From NCBI RefSeq assembly GCF_024758005.1, contig NZ_CP103288.1, positions 2,976,001 through 3,040,000 on the forward strand: a DNA stretch of 64,000 bases, given 5' to 3'. Positions 20,159-29,987 of this stretch are shown here, in pieces; position 1 is the stretch's first letter; each line of letters begins with the position of its first letter. A model generated the notes under the pieces. The model did not search any database and was not told the origin of the DNA. It was given only the letters and a program-made list of their open reading frames with translations. The position numbers and the translations under genes were made by a program. Source of the DNA: Pseudarthrobacter sp. NS4 (lineage in GTDB: Bacteria; Actinomycetota; Actinomycetes; Actinomycetales; Micrococcaceae).

Positions 20159-21682
20159 CTACGGACGCAACAGCGCGCGCAGCGTCTGGATAATGTCGGC
20201 CTCCGCAGCCGTCTTGTCGTCACGGTAACGCTTGACGCGGGCGAACCGGAGGGCGATTCCGCCCGGATAGCGCGAAGATTGCTGCACACCATCGATCGCG
20301 ATCTCCACTACGATGACCGGCTCCACCCAGACGGTATTTGAAGTGCGCCGCACTTCGAGCTCCTGGAACGTCTTGGTCTGCCACCGCAGCAGCGCATCCG
20401 TGAGGCCCTTGAATGTCTTGCCGACCATCACGTAGCCGCCGGCTTCCCCGAACTCCCCTGCCGGGTCGAGGGCTCCGAGGTGCAGGTTCGACAACAACCC
20501 GGTACGCCGTCCTGATCCCCACTCGCAGGCGAGGACCACCAGGTCGTAGGTGAGCACGGGCTTCACCTTGATCCAGTTGGAACCACGCCGGCCGGCTGCG
20601 TAGGCCGATCCGACCGCCTTCACCATGACGCCCTCGTGGCCTGCGGCGAGCGCATCATGCGACACTTTCCCGGCTACTGCCGCGTCCGCCGTGATCTCCC
20701 CAGGGATCCGGTGCCCCGGGGCGATGCGCTCGAGCACGCCGATGCGCGTTGACAGCGGCTCATCGAGCAGGTCGCGCCCGTCGACGTGCAGTACGTCGAA
20801 AAACCAGGGATGCAGCACCGTGGTGCGCGCTGCATCCGCCCCGAAACGCGACATCGTCTCCTGGAACGGCCGCGGGGCACCGTCCTCGTTGAGGGCGAGG
20901 GTCTCGCCGTCGAGGATCACATCGCGCACCGGCAGCGCGCGCACCACGTCCACCACCTCGGGCAGCCGGTGGGTCACCTCGGCCAGGGTGCGTGTGAAAA
21001 TGCGCACCTCTTCGCCGGCCCGATGCACCTGGATCCGTGCGCCGTCGAGCTTGTATTCCACGGATGCTTCCCCCGTAACTTCCAGCGCGGCGGCGGCGCT
21101 GGGCGCGGTTGCGGCGAGCATGGGCTGCACGGGGCGCCCGACGACAAGGCCGACGGCGTCAAGCTGGGCCGCCGTTCCCGTCATCGCCAGCAGGGCGGTT
21201 TCGCCGAGATCGCCGGAGAGCATGGCTGCGCGGCGTACGGAGTCGGCGGGCCGGTCGGCGGCACGGGCGACGGCATCCGTGAGTACTCCCCCAAGCGCAC
21301 CGGTACGCAGTTCGCCGAGCAGCACGCCGGCGATGAAGGCCTGCTCGCGCTCGGTGGCTGCCCCCGTAAGCGTCCGGAGGGTCCCCGCGCGCTCCGCAGC
21401 CGATCCCGCGCCTGAGGTGACGAGCAGCCGGTCCAGGGCAGCGTCGAAGTCGGCGACAGTAAGACTCGGCTCAGCGGCAGGCTCCCCCATGGCCGCTGAC
21501 ATGCCACGCCAGCCGATCCCTACCCGGCCCTGCCGCGGTTTGGCTGTGAGCAGGCCGACGGCGGTCGCAATCTCCGCGGGCTCGAGCCGGCACAGCAGGT
21601 CCGCGAGTGTATTGACCTTCGCGAGCCGGGAACGCGTGGACGCGACGGCATCCGTAGTTTTCACGAGCTCGTCGAGCAGCAT
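20159..21682 (-). CDS. ligB: ATP-dependent DNA ligase, LigB type
   Basis: 507 residues, the length of mycobacterial LigB. An N-terminal DNA-binding domain is followed by the adenylation domain with nucleophile Lys211 in EYKLDGARIQ, then motifs with DGETLAL, HEGVMVKAVGSAY and SNWIKVKP, and an OB-fold domain ending with the RFARVKRYRDDK block. It seals nicks using ATP, beside the essential NAD-dependent LigA expected elsewhere; in mycobacteria LigB is dispensable. I take the start at MLLDELVKTT; the open frame upstream (17 codons) lacks a ribosome site. It is divergent from the DHFR-like gene, with about 90 bases between them. Confidence 0.92.
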   Translation of the reverse strand: MLLDELVKTTDAVASTRSRLAKVNTLADLLCRLEPAEIATAVGLLTAKPRQGRVGIGWRGMSAAMGEPAAEPSLTVADFDAALDRLLVTSGAGSAAERAGTLRTLTGAATEREQAFIAGVLLGELRTGALGGVLTDAVARAADRPADSVRRAAMLSGDLGETALLAMTGTAAQLDAVGLVVGRPVQPMLAATAPSAAAALEVTGEASVEYKLDGARIQVHRAGEEVRIFTRTLAEVTHRLPEVVDVVRALPVRDVILDGETLALNEDGAPRPFQETMSRFGADAARTTVLHPWFFDVLHVDGRDLLDEPLSTRIGVLERIAPGHRIPGEITADAAVAGKVSHDALAAGHEGVMVKAVGSAYAAGRRGSNWIKVKPVLTYDLVVLACEWGSGRRTGLLSNLHLGALDPAGEFGEAGGYVMVGKTFKGLTDALLRWQTKTFQELEVRRTSNTVWVEPVIVVEIAIDGVQQSSRYPGGIALRFARVKRYRDDKTAAEADIIQTLRALLRP

Positions 21683-21771
21683 GGCACCAGTGTGCCACGC
21701 GCACTGCCGCCAGGGCATGGAGCCGGCCGACAACGCTGGACAGCGACGGAACGCACTTCCACACTGGACGC

Positions 21772-22374
21772 ATGGGAATCATCGTCGCCAACCTGTTCAT
21801 CACCCTCGACGGTGTCTACCAGGGGCCCGGCGGCCACGAAGAGGACACCGAGGGCGGCTTCACCTTAGGCGGTTGGCAGATGCCGGTATCCGACGACGAG
21901 GCTGAGGCGGCCATCGAGGCCGAAATCAGCCTCATCGACGCCCTGCTTCTCGGACGGAAGACCTACGACATCTTCGCGGCCTACTGGCCCCACCAGTCCG
22001 GCGACATCGGCGGCACGCTCAACCGGGTTCCGAAGTTCGTTGTTTCCAGTTCCCTGACTGCGCCGGCCTGGGCGGACACGACGCTCCTGCCGGATGCCAC
22101 GGCCGCCGGCGGGCTCCGGGAGGAGTACAACCAGGTGCACATGTTCGGCAGCGGCGTCCTCATCCGTTCACTGCTCGCGGCAGACGTCCTGGACCGCCTG
22201 CACCTCTGGCTCTATCCGGTCACCCTCGGGCAGGGCAAGCGCCTGTTCGACGCCGGCACCATCCCCGCCTCCTTCCGCCTCGCCGAGCCGGCGCGCACCT
22301 TTCCGAAGGGAGCAGTGTCGCTGGTCTACGAGCGTGCGGGCGACGTGGAGACGCAGGACATGCCCGGCACTTAA
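21772..22374 (+). CDS. Dihydrofolate reductase / RibD C-terminal family protein
   Basis: 200 residues of the DHFR-like fold used by RibD C-terminal proteins. The opening VANLFITLDGVYQGPGG, the LLLGRKTYDIF block, the VSSSLTAP strand and the VHMFGSGVLIRSLL nucleotide-binding segment are typical. It should be an NAD(P)H-dependent reductase; these stand-alone proteins are rarely the main folate enzyme and the substrate is unknown. Conserved actinobacterial members are often annotated only as dihydrofolate reductase family. It ends just before a hairpin that it shares with convergent groL. Confidence 0.85.
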   Translation: MGIIVANLFITLDGVYQGPGGHEEDTEGGFTLGGWQMPVSDDEAEAAIEAEISLIDALLLGRKTYDIFAAYWPHQSGDIGGTLNRVPKFVVSSSLTAPAWADTTLLPDATAAGGLREEYNQVHMFGSGVLIRSLLAADVLDRLHLWLYPVTLGQGKRLFDAGTIPASFRLAEPARTFPKGAVSLVYERAGDVETQDMPGT

Positions 22375-22392
22375 CGCGGGAACCGCAGGCAC

Positions 22393-22423
22393 AAAAAACC
22401 GGCCCAGCGGATGCTGGGCCGGT
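22393..22423. terminator. Bidirectional terminator between the DHFR-like gene and groL
   Basis: An 11-bp perfect stem (ACCGGCCCAGC) with a 4-nt loop. Six A on the plus strand at 22393-22398 give a T-tract for transcripts coming from groL. Confidence 0.75.
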
Positions 22424-22445
22424 CCTTTGTGACTACAGGGCTGGG

Positions 22446-22499
22446 CCCACGCCGGCGAGGGACCCGAGTCGAGCGAAGCGAGACTTGGGAGCCGGTGGG
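22446..22499. repeat. REP-like palindrome downstream of groL
   Basis: Nested inverted repeats: outer arms CCCACGCCGGC and GCCGGTGGG, inner arms CCCGAGTC and GACTTGGG around AGCGAAGCG. The stem is imperfect, and it lies between the groL stop and the terminator. The form is like dispersed intergenic palindromes; copies elsewhere could not be checked. Confidence 0.5.
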
Positions 22500-22501
22500 G
22501 C

Positions 22502-24124
<1,623 letters not shown>

Positions 24125-24189
24125 TCAAGACAGAACCCCGCGCAGCTGAACAGCAGAATGCATGACCAGCGGCGCGGGGATCCGGAGAG

Positions 24190-24483
24190 TTACTTTACGA
24201 CGATCGCCAGGACGTCGCGGGCAGACAGTACGAGGTACTCGGTGCCGCCGGTCTTGACTTCGGTTCCGCCGTACTTGGAGTAGATAACGACGTCGCCGAC
24301 GGCTACATCGACAGGAACGCGGTTGCCGTCCTCAAAGCGGCCGGGGCCTACTGCAACAACTTCGCCTTCCTGGGGCTTCTCCTGTGCGGAGTCCGGGATC
24401 ACCAGGCCGGAAGCCGTGGTCTGCTCGGCTTCGAGCGGGCGGACAACAATACGATCCTCAAGAGGCTTAATAGAGACCGACAC
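24190..24483 (-). CDS. groES: Co-chaperonin GroES
   Basis: 97 residues, the standard 10-kDa length. It opens [20 protein letters not shown], contains the mobile loop with [19 protein letters not shown], and the core [18 protein letters not shown]. It forms the heptameric lid on GroEL. First gene of the groES-groL operon; promoter and two CIRCE operators lie 110-185 bases upstream. The ATG is preceded by AGGTCCGAGTG with the ribosome site GAGAGGT. Confidence 0.97.
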   Translation of the reverse strand: MSVSIKPLEDRIVVRPLEAEQTTASGLVIPDSAQEKPQEGEVVAVGPGRFEDGNRVPVDVAVGDVVIYSKYGGTEVKTGGTEYLVLSARDVLAIVVK

Positions 24484-24593
24484 TCGGACCTCTCCTTTTC
24501 GTCAGCAAATTCGTGGACTGGAAAGCTTTCCGCCCTGGCTGGCAAACCGTCGTCGCGGTGCCGGCAGCAGCCTGGCTGGCAGCTCTTCATGTG

Positions 24594-24620
24594 TTAGCAC
24601 CCTCCTAGGGAGAGTGCTAA
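24594..24620. promoter_or_regulatory. CIRCE operator 1 (HrcA site)
   Basis: TTAGCACCC, nine bases, then GAGTGCTAA: the HrcA operator consensus with one mismatch in the left arm. It spans the expected start of groES transcription. Confidence 0.92.
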
Positions 24621-24625
24621 TGAAG

Positions 24626-24654
24626 ACTCTATGTGCGGGTTAGCACTCGGTCAA
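24626..24654 (-). promoter_or_regulatory. groES-groL promoter
   Basis: On the minus strand TTGACC (24654-24649) and TAGAGT (24631-24626) are separated by exactly 17 bases. The -35 box lies in the spacer of CIRCE 2 and the -10 box is six bases upstream of CIRCE 1, so HrcA bound at either site should block RNA polymerase. Confidence 0.75.
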
Positions 24655-24666
24655 GGCGAGTGCCAG
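24640..24666. promoter_or_regulatory. CIRCE operator 2 (HrcA site)
   Basis: TTAGCACTC, nine bases, GAGTGCCAG: a perfect left arm and a right arm with two changes at its outer end. It lies 19 bases from CIRCE 1 and covers the groES -35 box. It also sits about 42 bases before the start of the divergent EamA gene. Confidence 0.85.
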
Positions 24667-24708
24667 CGTTTCGTCATCCGCGTACACCACGGCGTGTACA
24701 TTGAAGCG

Positions 24709-25641
24709 GTGCGAGCTGCCGTCTACCTGATCCTTGCAAACCTTTTCTGGGCCGGAAACTTCGTGGTGGGCCAAGCCGCGATGCAGACCATGGAACCGTT
24801 GCAGCTGACTTTTTGGCGCTGGGCACTGGCCGCCGTGCCGCTGCTCCTCCTGGCGCAGGCCGTGGACCGGCCGGACTGGCGGGCTGTGCTGCGCCGCTGG
24901 CCGGTATTGCTGCTTCTGAGCGTGCTGGGCATGAGCGGCTACACCCTGCTGCTGTACAGCGCGCTGCAGCACACCTCGGCCCTGAACGCCTCCCTGGTGA
25001 CGGCAGCAAACCCGGCCCTGATCATGGTGCTTGCCGTGGTCCTGCTCCGGGACAGGCCGCGGCCGGTGAGCTGGCTGGGCATCGGCCTGGGGCTGGCAGG
25101 CGTCCTGCTGGTGCTGACCGGAGGCGACGTGGAGCGCCTGCTGACCTTCTCCATCAACACCGGCGAACTGCTGATCCTGGCAGCCATCACGGTCTGGGGC
25201 CTGTACACAATCATTGCAAGGCGGCTGGCCCTGCCAGCGATCACCGCAACGGCCGTGCAGGTGGCCATGGCGGCGGTAGTCCTGGGGCCTGCCGCTGCAG
25301 TAACGGGTGCCGGGTTGCCGTCCACCCCTGCCGAAGGCTGGTCATTGGCGTTCATTGCCCTGTTCCCGTCGCTGGGCTCCTACCTGCTGTGGAACCTGGC
25401 ACTGAAAAGGACCACGGCGGCCAACGCCGGCAACTACCTGAATTTGATCGCCGTCTTTACCGCCATCATCACGGTGCTGCTGGGCCAGCCCATCACCGTG
25501 GCGCAGGTGCTGGGCGGGATCCTGGTGATATCCGGCGTCCTGCTGACCAGCGCGGGCCAGCAGCCTCAGCGTCCCAGGTCGTCGAAGGCCACGTCCTCGC
25601 CGCCCTCGGACTCCCGCGCCCCCTGGTTCCTGCCGCGGTAA
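24709..25641 (+). CDS. EamA/DMT family transporter
   Basis: 310 residues with ten predicted membrane helices in two EamA repeats; the opening RAAVYLILANLFWAGNFVVG and the second-repeat block SYLLWNLALKRTTAANAG are typical of drug/metabolite exporters. The substrate cannot be told. The GTG at 24709 is taken as the start (another GTG is at 24694); the open frame further upstream would run through the CIRCE site and is unlikely to be translated. The gene is divergent from groES, and its own promoter region overlaps the heat-shock operator. Its last 76 bases overlap the convergent membrane protein gene. Confidence 0.85.
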   Translation: MRAAVYLILANLFWAGNFVVGQAAMQTMEPLQLTFWRWALAAVPLLLLAQAVDRPDWRAVLRRWPVLLLLSVLGMSGYTLLLYSALQHTSALNASLVTAANPALIMVLAVVLLRDRPRPVSWLGIGLGLAGVLLVLTGGDVERLLTFSINTGELLILAAITVWGLYTIIARRLALPAITATAVQVAMAAVVLGPAAAVTGAGLPSTPAEGWSLAFIALFPSLGSYLLWNLALKRTTAANAGNYLNLIAVFTAIITVLLGQPITVAQVLGGILVISGVLLTSAGQQPQRPRSSKATSSPPSDSRAPWFLPR

Positions 25642-25946
25642 AGCAGCACGGCCGCGCCAAGGGCCGCCAGCAGGGAGGCGACCAGGAACACGATGCTCCC
25701 AATCCGTGCGCCGGCATACAACCCACGGATGTCGCGGGCTTCCTGCGTGTCGTCCTGGACACTGTTGCCGCCCACTGAATAGACGGTCGCGTTGAAGGTG
25801 TCCAGGAAGAAGATGATCACCAGCAGCGCGATGCACACCACTGCCACTACGGAAGCCGTGATGAGCGCCGAACGGGCGTATCTGGCGGGGCCCCGGTCCG
25901 TGGGTTGCTGGTCTCCGGACTGCTGGGGGCCTGCGCTCTCTTCCAT
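25566..25946 (-). CDS. Small two-helix membrane protein, unrecognised
   Basis: About 126 residues. A charged, Gln/Gly/Pro-rich cytoplasmic N-terminus leads to membrane helices near residues 28-50 and 82-104, with an external loop (NATVYSVGGNSVQDDTQEAR) and an acidic tail. I do not recognise a family; short proteins of this form are common in Micrococcaceae. ATG 25946 is chosen with GGGTGG five bases upstream; GTG 25955 is possible. It converges on and overlaps the EamA gene. Confidence 0.6.
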   Translation of the reverse strand: MEESAGPQQSGDQQPTDRGPARYARSALITASVVAVVCIALLVIIFFLDTFNATVYSVGGNSVQDDTQEARDIRGLYAGARIGSIVFLVASLLAALGAAVLLYRGRNQGARESEGGEDVAFDDLGR

Positions 25947-25999
25947 GGTTTCCACCCTATCGGCATCCCGCGGGGTGCTCCTCCACTAGGCTGGAACGC

Positions 26000-27241
26000 A
26001 TGCCTCAAGCTCCCCAGGACCAGATCGCGCCGTTGCTCACCCCTGAAGGCTGGGAGCTGCTGGCGTCCCTGGGGCCCTATCAGGAGGACGCATCATTCGA
26101 GCTCAATTCGTCTCTCCGGAAAGCCGGGCATTCCCCCGAGCTGGTGTCTGCCGTCCTCACCCAGTCCAGGCTCCGCACCAGGGCGGAAGGGAAGTTCGGT
26201 GAGTTTGCCCGCAGCATGCTGTTTACCCAGGCAGGCCTGGAACAGGCCACCCGCCTGAGTGTGGCCGCACGGCATGCGCAGCGGTTTGCGGAAGCAGGAA
26301 TCAGCCACGTGGCGGACCTGGGCTGCGGGCTGGGCGCCGACTCGCTTGCCCTGGCTTCCCTGGACATGACCGTCACCGCGGTGGAGGTGGATGAAACCAC
26401 TGCCGCCTGTGCCACGGTAAACCTCATCCCGTTCCCGAACGCCACGGTGGTCCACGCGGATGCCACTGCGGTTCCGCTGGACGGTATCGACGGCGTGTGG
26501 CTGGACCCCGCCCGCCGGGTCACGTCCACATCCGGCACCAAGCGCATCTGGGACCCCGAAGCTTTTTCGCCGCCGCTCTCGTTTGTGGAAGGCCTTGCAG
26601 CGCAGGGCCGGGCAGTCGGAGTGAAGATGGGGCCGGGCATGCCGCATGACTCCGTGCCGCCGGACTGCGAAGCGCAATGGGTTTCGGTGGCCGGGGACGT
26701 CACCGAGGTGGCGCTGTGGTTCAACGCGGTGCGGCGGCCGGGAGTCCGCCGCTCGGCCCTGGTGCAGGGTGCCGGCGGCGCCGCCGAGGTGACCAGCGCC
26801 GAGGACTTCGGGGCCGGGCCGGCAGCACCGGTTGGTCCGGTGGAAGGTTACCTGTATGAACCCGACGGCGCCGTCATCCGCGCGGGACTGGTCGCCGACG
26901 TCGCGCTTCAGCTCGGTGGCCACCTGGTGGACGAGCACATCGCCTACATCTGCGCCCCCGCCCTGGTGGATACCCCGTTCGCGCGGGCATACAAGGTGCT
27001 GGAGGTTATGCCCTACAACGTCAAGGCGCTCAAGGCGTGGGTGAAGGCGGAAGGCGTCACGGTGCTGGACATCAAGAAACGCGGCACGGCCGTCTTGCCG
27101 GAGGAGCTCCGGAAGCAACTGCTGCAAAGCGGCAGGAGCGCCGCGAAGAAGGGCGGCAGGACAGCCACCCTGGTCCTGACCCGCATTGGTGAGGACCGGG
27201 TGGCCATCGTCGTGGAACCCGTCACTCCCGGGTCCGCCTGA
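26000..27241 (+). CDS. SAM-dependent methyltransferase with THUMP-like domain
   Basis: 413 residues. After a helical N-terminal part, a class I methyltransferase core shows motif I VADLGCGLGADSLAL (near 103-117), an acidic motif II TAVEVDETT, and WLDPARR at the position of motif IV. The C-terminal third (IKKRGTAVLPEELRKQL, TLVLTRIGEDRVAIV) matches the THUMP-like domain found in this actinobacterial group. Such proteins probably modify RNA, but the target is unknown. It is transcribed alone; the aroE-like gene converges 18 bases beyond its end. Confidence 0.82.
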   Translation: MPQAPQDQIAPLLTPEGWELLASLGPYQEDASFELNSSLRKAGHSPELVSAVLTQSRLRTRAEGKFGEFARSMLFTQAGLEQATRLSVAARHAQRFAEAGISHVADLGCGLGADSLALASLDMTVTAVEVDETTAACATVNLIPFPNATVVHADATAVPLDGIDGVWLDPARRVTSTSGTKRIWDPEAFSPPLSFVEGLAAQGRAVGVKMGPGMPHDSVPPDCEAQWVSVAGDVTEVALWFNAVRRPGVRRSALVQGAGGAAEVTSAEDFGAGPAAPVGPVEGYLYEPDGAVIRAGLVADVALQLGGHLVDEHIAYICAPALVDTPFARAYKVLEVMPYNVKALKAWVKAEGVTVLDIKKRGTAVLPEELRKQLLQSGRSAAKKGGRTATLVLTRIGEDRVAIVVEPVTPGSA

Positions 27242-27259
27242 GCGTGACTGCTGCGGGCA

Positions 27260-28078
27260 TTACTGCGCCCGCATGAACTCCTCCGCCGCACGCACCTGCT
27301 CAGTGCTGGGCCGCACGCCGGTGTAGAGCACAAACTGCTCCAGCGCCTGGATGGTGGCAACTTCCGCTCCGGTGATCACGGGCTTTCCCGCAGCGCGGGC
27401 AGCCCTGATCAGCGGGGTCTCGGCAGGCAGGGCCACTACGTCGAAGACGAGCCGGGCGGCGTCAATGGCCTCAGGCGGGAAAGACACAGTGTCCGCTTCC
27501 GGCCCGCCGGCCATACCAAGGGGCGTGACGTTGATGATCAGGTCAGCCGTCCCGCCGTCGAGCGCCGCACGCCAACCGAACCCGTACTGGTCTGCCAGCG
27601 CCCGCCCCGTCGCTTCATTCCGCGTGATCACCGTGACGTCGGTGAAACCGGCATCCCGGAGCGCGGCCACAGTAGCCTTGGCCATGCCGCCTGCGCCCTG
27701 GACCAGGACGGAGTAGCTGGTGGGCACCGAGTTGGTGGCGAGCAGCTGTTCGATGGCTGTGTAATCGGTGTTGTACGCCTTGAGGCGGCCGCCGGTGTTC
27801 ACGATGGTGTTCACGGAATCGATGGCCTTGGCGGAGGGATCCATCTCATCCACGAGGGCAATGACGTCCTCTTTGTAGGGCATGGAGATGGCGCAACCCC
27901 GGATGCCCAGGCCGCGGACTCCGGCGATGGCCTGCTCCAGGTTGGTGGGCGCGAACGCCTTGTAGATCCAGTTGAGCTCCAACTGCCCGTACAGGTGGTT
28001 GTGGAACCTGGTCCCGTTGTTGCTGGGACGGGCCGAGAGCGAGATGCAGAGGGTCATGTCTTTATTGAGGATGGGCAC
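27260..28078 (-). CDS. Shikimate dehydrogenase family protein
   Basis: 272 residues, the normal length for AroE. The substrate domain has the Ser-rich block CISLSARPS, the catalytic lysine in SMPYKEDV and aspartate in NTDYTAI. The nucleotide domain has VQGAGGMAKA and ends with the ALEQF helix. It should interconvert dehydroshikimate and shikimate with NAD(P)H, though actinobacteria often carry several AroE/YdiB-like paralogues and quinate or another substrate is possible. The GTG at 28078 is taken; ATG 28057 is the main alternative. The open frame before it enters a palindromic repeat and is not coding. Confidence 0.82.
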   Translation of the reverse strand: MPILNKDMTLCISLSARPSNNGTRFHNHLYGQLELNWIYKAFAPTNLEQAIAGVRGLGIRGCAISMPYKEDVIALVDEMDPSAKAIDSVNTIVNTGGRLKAYNTDYTAIEQLLATNSVPTSYSVLVQGAGGMAKATVAALRDAGFTDVTVITRNEATGRALADQYGFGWRAALDGGTADLIINVTPLGMAGGPEADTVSFPPEAIDAARLVFDVVALPAETPLIRAARAAGKPVITGAEVATIQALEQFVLYTGVRPSTEQVRAAEEFMRAQ

Positions 28079-28099
28079 CTGACCATTAAACGCGTTCCC

Positions 28100-28167
28100 A
28101 CCCAACTGGGTAGCAGTAAGTGTCGTTTTGAGCCGCCAAAACGACACTTACTGCTACTTGGTTGGGT
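28100..28167. repeat. Large near-perfect palindrome between the GH3 and aroE-like genes
   Basis: Two 30-base arms (28100-28129 and 28138-28167) differ at only three positions and enclose the 8-base centre GAGCCGCC. The inner 20 bases of the arms pair without mismatch. It begins directly at the GH3 stop codon and could act as a terminator, but its length and form suggest a dispersed intergenic repeat. Confidence 0.85.
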
Positions 28168-29883
28168 TTACGGGCAGCCGGTTCCGGCCGGAAAACTTCC
28201 GACGGCGGCAGGCAGTTTCCCGGCCGCCGTCGCCTTCCCCGCCAGCACGGCGGCCAGCGCGTCGAAGGCGGCATCGCTCCGGCCATAGAGCGCAAGCCTG
28301 ACAGGTGCCGGAGAATCCCGCAGCGGCCAGGGTGCGTCCAGTGCCACCGCAATATCCCCTCCAGCGGGGCGCGCCCCGAACCCGATGAGGTTCACCAGCG
28401 GCCCGGAACCCAGTGTGAGTCCGGCGCGGGCAGCCGCCGCCTCGAACCGTTCCCGGTCCCCCGGTCCTCCCCCCGTTACGCGCACTGCTCCCGGCACCAT
28501 AGGTCCCGTGCAGGGCCCGGACACAACCGTGACGGCCGAGGCCGATACGCGGGCGGAGACCGGAGCGCCGCTGCCTGCCGGGGTTCCGGCTGCGGAAGCG
28601 CGCCGGCCCTGCCAAAGCATCATGGTGGCCACCCGCCGGGCGGCCTCGTCCAGCCGTTCGGCAGGCAGGCTTCCGGACTGCACTGCCCCGACAATGGCGG
28701 CATGTGCCTGGGCCACGTCCACCGGCATCAGCAGCAGGTCAGCGCCGGCAGCCAGCGCCATGACGGCGGCGGTGCCACCAGGGTACTGCTTGGCCACCGC
28801 GCCCATATTCAGTGCATCCGTCACCGCCACGCCGTTGAACCCAAGCCCGCGCAAGGCGGCGTAGGTGTGGGCGGAGAGCGACGCCGGGACACCGGGTTCC
28901 AGCGCGGTCACGGCGATGTGCCCCGTCATCACCATGGGCATACCGGCATCGATGGCCGCCTGGAACGGCTTCCAATCCCTGCCGCGGAGTTCCTCAATGG
29001 CGGCCGGCTGTAACGGCAGGCTGATGTGGGAATCGGCGGTGACCGAACCATGTCCCGGGAAATGCTTGACTGCCGGGAGGACTCCTGCGGCGAGCATGCC
29101 GCGGGAGAAAGCCACCCCGTGCACGGCAACGGCGGCAGGGTCAGCGGACATGGACCGCGCCCCGATGGTGGGATCCATCGGCCCGATGGTGACGTCGGTG
29201 TCCGGCGCGAAATCGACGTTGAACCCCAGCGGCACCAGCTCTCCGGCCAGGCCCTGCCCTGCTTCCCGGGTCAGCGTTTCGTTGCCCGCCGCACCGTAGC
29301 TCATGGGCGCGGGCCACTCGGTCAGCGGGGCGCCCAGCCGGGCCACCAGGCCACCCTCCTGGTCTACAGCGACCATTCCCGGCCAAGGGTCTCCGTCCGC
29401 AAGGGTGGCCTGCGCCAGCCGGTGGTTGATGGCGGCCATCCCGGCAAGGTCCAGCTTCCCCTGCGGATCTTTGGGAACGTTGTCACCCATGATGATGGAG
29501 CCCGCAAGGTGGAGCCGTTCGATGGCGGCGGCGTGGGCTTCCACCTCCCTGCCCCTGAAAAACGGCAGCAGCACCTGCCCGGCTTTTTCCTCGGTTGTCA
29601 TGCCGGCCACAGCCGCGGCGGCGGCGTCCTGGTCCCGCTGCTCCGGACCCCAGCCCAGGGGCCGGGAACCCGGATCGGGTGAGGGGGAAGGGGAGGCGGG
29701 CGCCGGCGTCGTACGCGGTATTTTGATGGGTGACGGGGTGGCGGAAGGTGCCGCTGTGGCGGCGGGCGGCGAGGGCCGGGGGGCTGGAACGGCGGTGCAG
29801 GAGGCCAGTGCCACGGCGGATACCGCCGCGAGGAGGGGGAAGATTCTGTGTGGACTGTCACGCAGGTGTTGGAACGGGGCCAT
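28168..29883 (-). CDS. Glycoside hydrolase family 3 lipoprotein, beta-N-acetylhexosaminidase type
   Basis: 571 residues. A signal peptide ends in the lipobox ALASC (Cys29), followed by a Pro/Ser/Ala-rich linker, so the enzyme is anchored outside the membrane. The GH3 barrel has KHFPGHGSVTADSH, the signature of NagZ-type enzymes, and the nucleophile aspartate in AVTDALNMGAV. A second, poorly conserved domain follows from about residue 425. It probably removes N-acetylglucosamine from muropeptides or chitin fragments. It stands alone; the divergent ybdK-like gene begins about 100 bases away. Confidence 0.9.
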   Translation of the reverse strand: MAPFQHLRDSPHRIFPLLAAVSAVALASCTAVPAPRPSPPAATAAPSATPSPIKIPRTTPAPASPSPSPDPGSRPLGWGPEQRDQDAAAAAVAGMTTEEKAGQVLLPFFRGREVEAHAAAIERLHLAGSIIMGDNVPKDPQGKLDLAGMAAINHRLAQATLADGDPWPGMVAVDQEGGLVARLGAPLTEWPAPMSYGAAGNETLTREAGQGLAGELVPLGFNVDFAPDTDVTIGPMDPTIGARSMSADPAAVAVHGVAFSRGMLAAGVLPAVKHFPGHGSVTADSHISLPLQPAAIEELRGRDWKPFQAAIDAGMPMVMTGHIAVTALEPGVPASLSAHTYAALRGLGFNGVAVTDALNMGAVAKQYPGGTAAVMALAAGADLLLMPVDVAQAHAAIVGAVQSGSLPAERLDEAARRVATMMLWQGRRASAAGTPAGSGAPVSARVSASAVTVVSGPCTGPMVPGAVRVTGGGPGDRERFEAAAARAGLTLGSGPLVNLIGFGARPAGGDIAVALDAPWPLRDSPAPVRLALYGRSDAAFDALAAVLAGKATAAGKLPAAVGSFPAGTGCP

Positions 29884-29987
29884 TAATACGATGCTACCCC
29901 TGCACTAGACTTGAACCACCCGTTCCCCTGCCGGCAGCAGCCCGTGAGCGGCGTCAGCCAGCGGCAAACCGGACAGTAAGGAAACGC

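Noticed and set aside
24631..24708. Upstream extension of the EamA gene
   Set aside because: It would translate through CIRCE 2 and the promoter region, and adds residues before the first membrane helix.
28079..28147. N-terminal extension of the aroE-like gene
   Set aside because: The codons fall in or beside the palindromic repeat and do not match the family's N-terminus.
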